From the NCBI GenBank assembly GCA_943737045.1, contig CALSFV010000079.1, positions 186,001 to 250,000 on the forward strand: a DNA stretch of 64,000 nucleotides, read 5' to 3'. Below are positions 63,695-64,000 of this stretch, one piece after another (the first letter of the stretch is position 1; each line of letters begins with the position of its first letter). The notes beneath the pieces were generated by a model that saw only the letters and a list, made by a program, of their open reading frames with translations, searched no databases and was not told the origin of the DNA. This DNA is from Parapristionchus giblindavisi. Its lineage: Eukaryota > Nematoda > Chromadorea > Rhabditida > Diplogasteridae. The position numbers and the translations under genes are program-made.

Positions 63695-64000
63695 GAACTC
63701 AATCGTTTTACTCGTTTCACCTTATATCGGGATATCTTATTGAGAGCAATCGTTTTACAAGAGGTTCTTGTCTTACTGAGACATTTGAACAAGAAAATTT
63801 GTCCTCGATAGTTATAGGTAAAATATTGCAAGAGCCCAAAAATCAGCTGTTGTCATGCACATTTCAGATTTTATATGATTAGTTTAACACATCGGTGTCG
63901 ACAAGCAGTCTATGAAATAAGTCGTCCCCGAAAGAGCAGTGAAAACATAGCGGCGTGAAAAATAGAATAATAGAAATAAAAAAATTTTAAAAAAATAAAT
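63695..64000. other. 3' intergenic, no gene seen
   Basis: AT-rich sequence with no splice-compatible coding segment before the window ends. Confidence 0.5.

Overview
This is a eukaryotic window, and everything in it points to a nematode. Coding sequence is cut into short exons (often 50-150 bp). Introns have GT donors and mostly TTTCAG/TTTNAG acceptors, and the shortest are about 35-50 bp. There are three tandem-ShKT secreted proteins, a protein family much expanded in nematodes. The intron density and short exons suggest a diplogastrid (Pristionchus-like) worm, but that is inference and no species call is made. No prokaryotic signals, CRISPR arrays or intact tRNA/rRNA genes were seen.

Layout. 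At 0.8-2.9 kb on the minus strand is ShKT gene 1. From about 4.2 to 31.04 kb on the plus strand is one giant gene: I can chain 89 exons in a single open frame (about 2,929 residues) of EGF and calcium-binding EGF modules, ending in a cysteine-containing C-terminal region with a stop and AATAAA. Its 5' end and signal peptide are not identified. At 31.5-32.4 kb (minus) is a 5'-truncated non-LTR retrotransposon reverse transcriptase. At 33.0-34.8 kb is a 1.8-kb hairpin element. At 35.3-38.4 kb (minus) is a nine-exon multi-pass membrane protein, possibly a 7TM chemoreceptor, with a palindrome of tRNA-like SINE sequence in one intron. At 39.7-40.5 kb (plus) and 41.5-42.3 kb (minus) are two 80-aa genes of unknown function. 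At 44.4-56 kb is a segmental duplication carrying ShKT genes 2 and 3, both plus strand; gene 1 is an inverted relative. At 57.2-63.6 kb (plus) is a nine-exon gene with weak kelch-like sequence, a polybasic tail and a C-terminal CaaX-type tetrapeptide.

The most striking feature outside the genes is the repeat content. Three unrelated short hairpin (MITE-like) families, here called A, B and C, are flanked by TTAA, the target-site hallmark of piggyBac-type transposition. They occur about 50 times, mostly in introns of the giant EGF gene and never in an exon. They often sit head-to-tail sharing one TTAA, and in one case B is nested inside A. Larger TTAA hairpins, a TA-flanked Tc1/mariner-like element, two TAA-flanked palindromes with CAAGG ends and several microsatellites complete the picture.

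Functional reading: the EGF protein is probably an extracellular-matrix or attachment protein, and the ShKT proteins are small secreted cysteine-rich proteins with variable Pro/Thr tails. No operon or pathway linking the genes is evident. All exon boundaries come from reading splice signals and reading-frame phase by eye; transcript data would be needed to confirm them.
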